From Deltaproteobacteria bacterium (GTDB lineage Bacteria > Desulfobacterota > Desulfomonilia > UBA1062): 64,000 nt of DNA. Position 1 is the first letter of the stretch. Each line of letters opens with the position of its first letter. This document shows positions 63,334 to 64,000 of the stretch, piece by piece. The stretch covers positions 1 to 64,000 of the forward strand of contig JAHDOV010000010.1 of assembly GCA_018434685.1 (NCBI GenBank), in the 5' to 3' direction. The notes under the pieces are model-generated. The model ran no database searches. It was not told where the DNA came from and saw only the letters and a program-made list of their open reading frames with translations. The position numbers and the translations under genes are program-made.

Positions 63334-63999
63334 TTAGCAAAGCTCGCAGATTTCCGTGAACTCCGGAATCAACTCTTCTATTCCGTGGTATATCTCGTCA
63401 AAGAGCATTAACGAGGCCATCAATGGTTTCATTCCAATGGTGTCAGCGAAAGAAGCGTCCCGAATTGTCTTTATCACCATGTGCCCTTCATCGATCTGCT
63501 CACCATAGGCCAACGAGACCCCTTCCCAGTTCGGATGGGCGAACTCACATAGACCGAGATACGATTCCTCAAATGCTGTATTTCTTTTTCCGACATGCTG
63601 GACTGCGGTCAATGCATTGTAGTGCTTGACTGATCCAGTACCGTCCCTAGTACCCAATAGAGCCTTCATCAAGAAGTCATCAATATCATCGACGTCGTTC
63701 TTCTTTATTGCAGCCGACACCTTAGAGAAACAGACATAAAGCATGGCCACCGTTTCCATAACGGCCCTAGTGAGCACGAAGGCTGGTAGATACGCTTTCT
63801 TCGTATACAGCAGGTGGGATGCCTGGCCCAGATCGCAAATCCTGATTTGGTACAGCGCTTTAAGACAACGGAGTTTGTACGGTACCTTAGAGATTGGACT
63901 TGTATTCTCTTTATCCACAGTTGGAGTAATTCTCTTGTCAAAAAGTGACAATAGGTCTTTGATTCTCGCAAGTGATTCTTCAGGAGATCCGATTCCCAT
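63334..63999 (-). CDS. DUF5677-like protein, possibly cut by the window edge
   Basis: 221 residues to the first in-frame ATG near the window end; the gene may begin beyond it. The central phrase KKAYLPAFVLTRAVMETVAML resembles DUF5677 proteins of unknown function, often found in defence or mobile regions. It is soluble and helical. It ends TAACAAACGC, then repeat D begins 10 bases later. Confidence 0.55.
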   Translation of the reverse strand: MGIGSPEESLARIKDLLSLFDKRITPTVDKENTSPISKVPYKLRCLKALYQIRICDLGQASHLLYTKKAYLPAFVLTRAVMETVAMLYVCFSKVSAAIKKNDVDDIDDFLMKALLGTRDGTGSVKHYNALTAVQHVGKRNTAFEESYLGLCEFAHPNWEGVSLAYGEQIDEGHMVIKTIRDASFADTIGMKPLMASLMLFDEIYHGIEELIPEFTEICELC

Positions 64000-64000
64000 A

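Overview
The window looks like chromosome of a Gram-negative, metabolically versatile anaerobe or facultative anaerobe of the deltaproteobacterial / Desulfobacterota type. This is an inference from gene content: a TonB-like protein, SurE, HDOD and multi-PAS signalling kinases, a partial PTS, a PPi-type phosphofructokinase signature, DUF2835 and DUF6868 proteins, and a selenocysteine tRNA. No rRNA gene fixes the species. The core is GC-rich with tight, overlapping genes that mostly start behind good AGGAGG sites.

Layout. 1-2.6 kb is an accessory segment next to the tRNA-Sec gene: an AbiEi/AbiEii-like toxin-antitoxin pair behind a palindromic operator, then a gene broken by an amber codon. 3.0-13.6 kb (+) holds a TonB-like gene and a near-continuous unit: surE, rnc, a radical SAM gene, an HDOD histidine kinase, a multi-PAS hybrid kinase, era and der. 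13.7-15.4 kb carries a TrpB2-type tryptophan synthase beta chain and a small Cys-rich protein. 15.4-25.1 kb (-) carries a CheD-HDOD fusion, a Gx-transporter protein, sppA, tldD, smpB, an RseC-like protein, ptsI-ptsH-EIID without EIIA/B/C, and the NAD(P)HX repair enzyme. 25.3-33.9 kb holds a HAD phosphatase, a histone-deacetylase-fold enzyme, a phosphofructokinase, NikR, a polysaccharide deacetylase, a 5'-3' exonuclease, an MFS transporter, a cyclophilin, a Nudix hydrolase and an EamA transporter. 34.0-35.4 kb encodes a lipoprotein made of eight near-identical 51-residue repeats.

35.6-49.4 kb (-) is a run of small metabolic genes (enoyl-CoA hydratase, hydroxyacid dehydrogenase, flavin reductase, OYE-type oxidoreductase, malate/lactate dehydrogenase, SDR, hydrolase, aminotransferase) with two AI-2E family permeases and a double-REC HD-GYP regulator. 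49.5-58.5 kb (-) holds an acyltransferase, an Smr protein, a phosphatase, a YchJ-like protein, metF, two unknown genes, galE and several small proteins.

58.7-64 kb differs. It is visibly more AT-rich, and all its genes are short, unrelated and on the minus strand (RelE/Phd toxin-antitoxin, a hypothetical, a propeller-like protein, a cupin, a metallo-beta-lactamase-fold enzyme, an ACT-domain protein, a DUF5677-like protein). Four same-orientation copies of a ~100-110 bp palindromic-ended repeat sit just after stop codons, and three of them fill the whole space between two genes. A different palindromic element fills the ACT/MBL junction and supplies the stop codon of the ACT gene. An attC-like hairpin lies beside the toxin-antitoxin pair. 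This gene-repeat-gene arrangement is the most unusual structure in the window.
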